From: Flavobacteriales bacterium
Lineage (GTDB): Bacteria > Bacteroidota > Bacteroidia > Flavobacteriales > Flavobacteriaceae
DNA: 6,660 bases
Direction: 5' to 3'
Assembly: GCA_027032855.1 (NCBI GenBank)
Contig: JALVLX010000257.1
Span: 1 to 6,660, forward strand
Shown: piece by piece, positions 5,498 through 6,660 of the stretch
How the letters are laid out: every line of letters starts with the position of its first letter
Position numbering within the stretch: position 1 is the first letter of the stretch
Position numbers and translations under genes: made by a program
The notes under the pieces: model-generated
Told to the model about the DNA's origin: nothing
What the model saw: the letters and a program-made list of their open reading frames with translations, nothing else
Database searches by the model: none

Positions 5498-6660
5498 TTA
5501 TTGATTTTGAGATTTGATATAATTCAAAGCACTACCGGCTTTAAACCATTCAATCTGTTGCGCATTGTAAGTATGATTGACTTTGATAATGTCAACAGAC
5601 TTATCAGCGTGTACAATTTCTACAGTCAAAGGTTTGCCGGGAGCAAACTCATTCAAGTCAACAAAATTGAAACGGTCGTCTTCTTGGATTTTGTCATAGT
5701 CGGCTTCATTGGCAAAGGTTAATCCCAACATACCTTGTTTTTTCAAATTGGTTTCGTGGATACGTGCAAAAGATTTGACAATTACGGCAATCACACCCAA
5801 ATGACGCGGTTCCATAGCGGCATGTTCTCTTGAAGAACCTTCACCATAATTATGGTCACCTACAATCACACTTTGCAATTTAGCCTGCTTGATATCTCTG
5901 GCTACTTTGGGTACCGCTTCGTATGCTCCGGTAAGCGGATTTTTGGTCTCCCCTACTTTACCGTTAAACGCATTCACACCACCAATCAGCATATTGTTAG
6001 AAATATTGTCAAGGTGTCCACGGTATTTCAGCCAAGGACCTGCCATAGAGATATGGTCTGTTGTACATTTACCTACAACTTTAATCAATAAAGGCGCACC
6101 GAAAATATTATCACCATTCCAAGCAGGGAACGGGGTTAATAATTGTAAACGTTCGGAATTGGGATCAACTTTAATTTCAACATTTGAACCGTCTTCAACC
6201 GGCGCAATATAACCCGGATCATCTACTTCAAATCCTTGCGGTGGTAATTCCCAACCGGTAGGATCTTCAAATTTGTAACCGTCAACAGTATCGGTTTCGG
6301 GATTGAAATCCAAACGCCCTGAAATAGCCGTTGCCATAACCATTTCAGGAGATGCTACAAAGGCGTGTGTATTGGGATTGCCGTCTGCACGCTTGGCAAA
6401 GTTACGGTTAAACGAATGTATAATCGTATTTTTAGGATTGCCTTCAATATCATCTCTACGCCACTGTCCGATACAAGGACCACAAGCATTGGTAAAGATT
6501 TTGGCTCCCAGCTTTTCAAACACCTCCAATATCCCGTCTCTTTCTGCCGTATAACGTACTTGCTCCGAACCGGGATTAATACCGATTTGTGCTTTTGGTT
6601 TGATGCCTCTTTCCAAAGCTTGACGGGCTACGGAAGCCGCTCGGGATAAATCTTCATAAG
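5498..6660 (-). CDS. acn: Aconitate hydratase, C-terminal part (5' end beyond window)
   Basis: Aconitase interconverts citrate and isocitrate through cis-aconitate in the TCA cycle, using a [4Fe-4S] cluster in the cytoplasm. The frame is open to the right edge, so 386 residues are visible, about half of the roughly 750 usual for the mitochondrial-like form. Counting from the first full codon (6658-6656), the visible motifs are CGPCIG at 59-64, supplying two of the three cluster cysteines (C59, C62), and SFNRNF at 82-87, with R85 and R90 at the spacing of porcine R447 and R452. TTDHIS follows at 199-204 and the swivel-domain substrate loop GEGSSREHA at 272-280. The first cluster cysteine and the N-terminal domains lie outside the window. 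The visible part is intact, with no frameshift. The TTG at 6616 is an internal leucine codon, not a start: the preceding codons continue the aconitase sequence (Y-E-D-L-S-R-A-A). The gene ends at the shared terminator. Confidence 0.96.
   Translation of the reverse strand, partial: YEDLSRAASVARQALERGIKPKAQIGINPGSEQVRYTAERDGILEVFEKLGAKIFTNACGPCIGQWRRDDIEGNPKNTIIHSFNRNFAKRADGNPNTHAFVASPEMVMATAISGRLDFNPETDTVDGYKFEDPTGWELPPQGFEVDDPGYIAPVEDGSNVEIKVDPNSERLQLLTPFPAWNGDNIFGAPLLIKVVGKCTTDHISMAGPWLKYRGHLDNISNNMLIGGVNAFNGKVGETKNPLTGAYEAVPKVARDIKQAKLQSVIVGDHNYGEGSSREHAAMEPRHLGVIAVIVKSFARIHETNLKKQGMLGLTFANEADYDKIQEDDRFNFVDLNEFAPGKPLTVEIVHADKSVDIIKVNHTYNAQQIEWFKAGSALNYIKSQNQ

Noticed and set aside
5889..6212. 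A 107-codon plus-strand frame antisense to aconitase, with others at 6303-6554 and 6365-6649
   Set aside because: The minus strand is unambiguous aconitase throughout. These frames are by-products of its codon use and resemble no protein family.
6614..6616. TTG at 6616 as the start of a short aconitase-like protein
   Set aside because: The frame stays open to the window edge and the preceding codons fit the aconitase family, so this is an internal leucine.

Overview
The window looks like chromosomal DNA from a member of the Bacteroidota, most likely the Flavobacteriia. The supporting signs are a fused DAHP synthase-chorismate mutase of the flavobacterial kind, an RsgA with the 'G-x-V-x-K-S-T-G-S-W-Y' start common in that group, a short TatA, a lipoprotein with a Bacteroidota-type surface-export signal, TAnnTTTG promoter boxes, weak or absent Shine-Dalgarno sequences, and AT-rich spacers holding short palindromic repeats. 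The taxonomic call is an inference from these features.

Layout from left to right: (1) 26-436, minus strand, a small lipocalin-like surface lipoprotein. (2) 437-904, a long AT-rich divergent spacer with a REP-like inverted repeat pair and a short iterated motif. (3) 905-2934, plus strand, a two-gene unit in which DAHP synthase-chorismate mutase overlaps rsgA by four bases. (4) 2935-3160, a convergent spacer made largely of small repeats and hairpins. (5) 3161-5074, minus strand, a large Sec-exported calcineurin-like phosphoesterase. (6) 5169-5378, plus strand, tatA, divergent from the phosphoesterase across a 94-bp promoter region. (7) 5447-5482, a strong hairpin that should end both tatA and the convergent gene beyond it. 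(8) 5498-6660, minus strand, the C-terminal half of aconitase, cut by the right edge.

The genes do not form one system. They are core metabolism (entry to the shikimate pathway and the chorismate branch point; TCA-cycle aconitase), ribosome maturation (RsgA), protein export (TatA) and two envelope proteins. Only DAHP synthase-chorismate mutase and rsgA are clearly co-expressed. I see no CRISPR array, RNA gene, transposase, phage gene, toxin-antitoxin pair or defence cluster. The more unusual signals lie between the genes (REP-like and palindromic repeats, a nearly leaderless start) and in altered metal-site motifs of the phosphoesterase. There is also a window-wide excess of CCGG over GGCC. 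I found no convincing new biological system.
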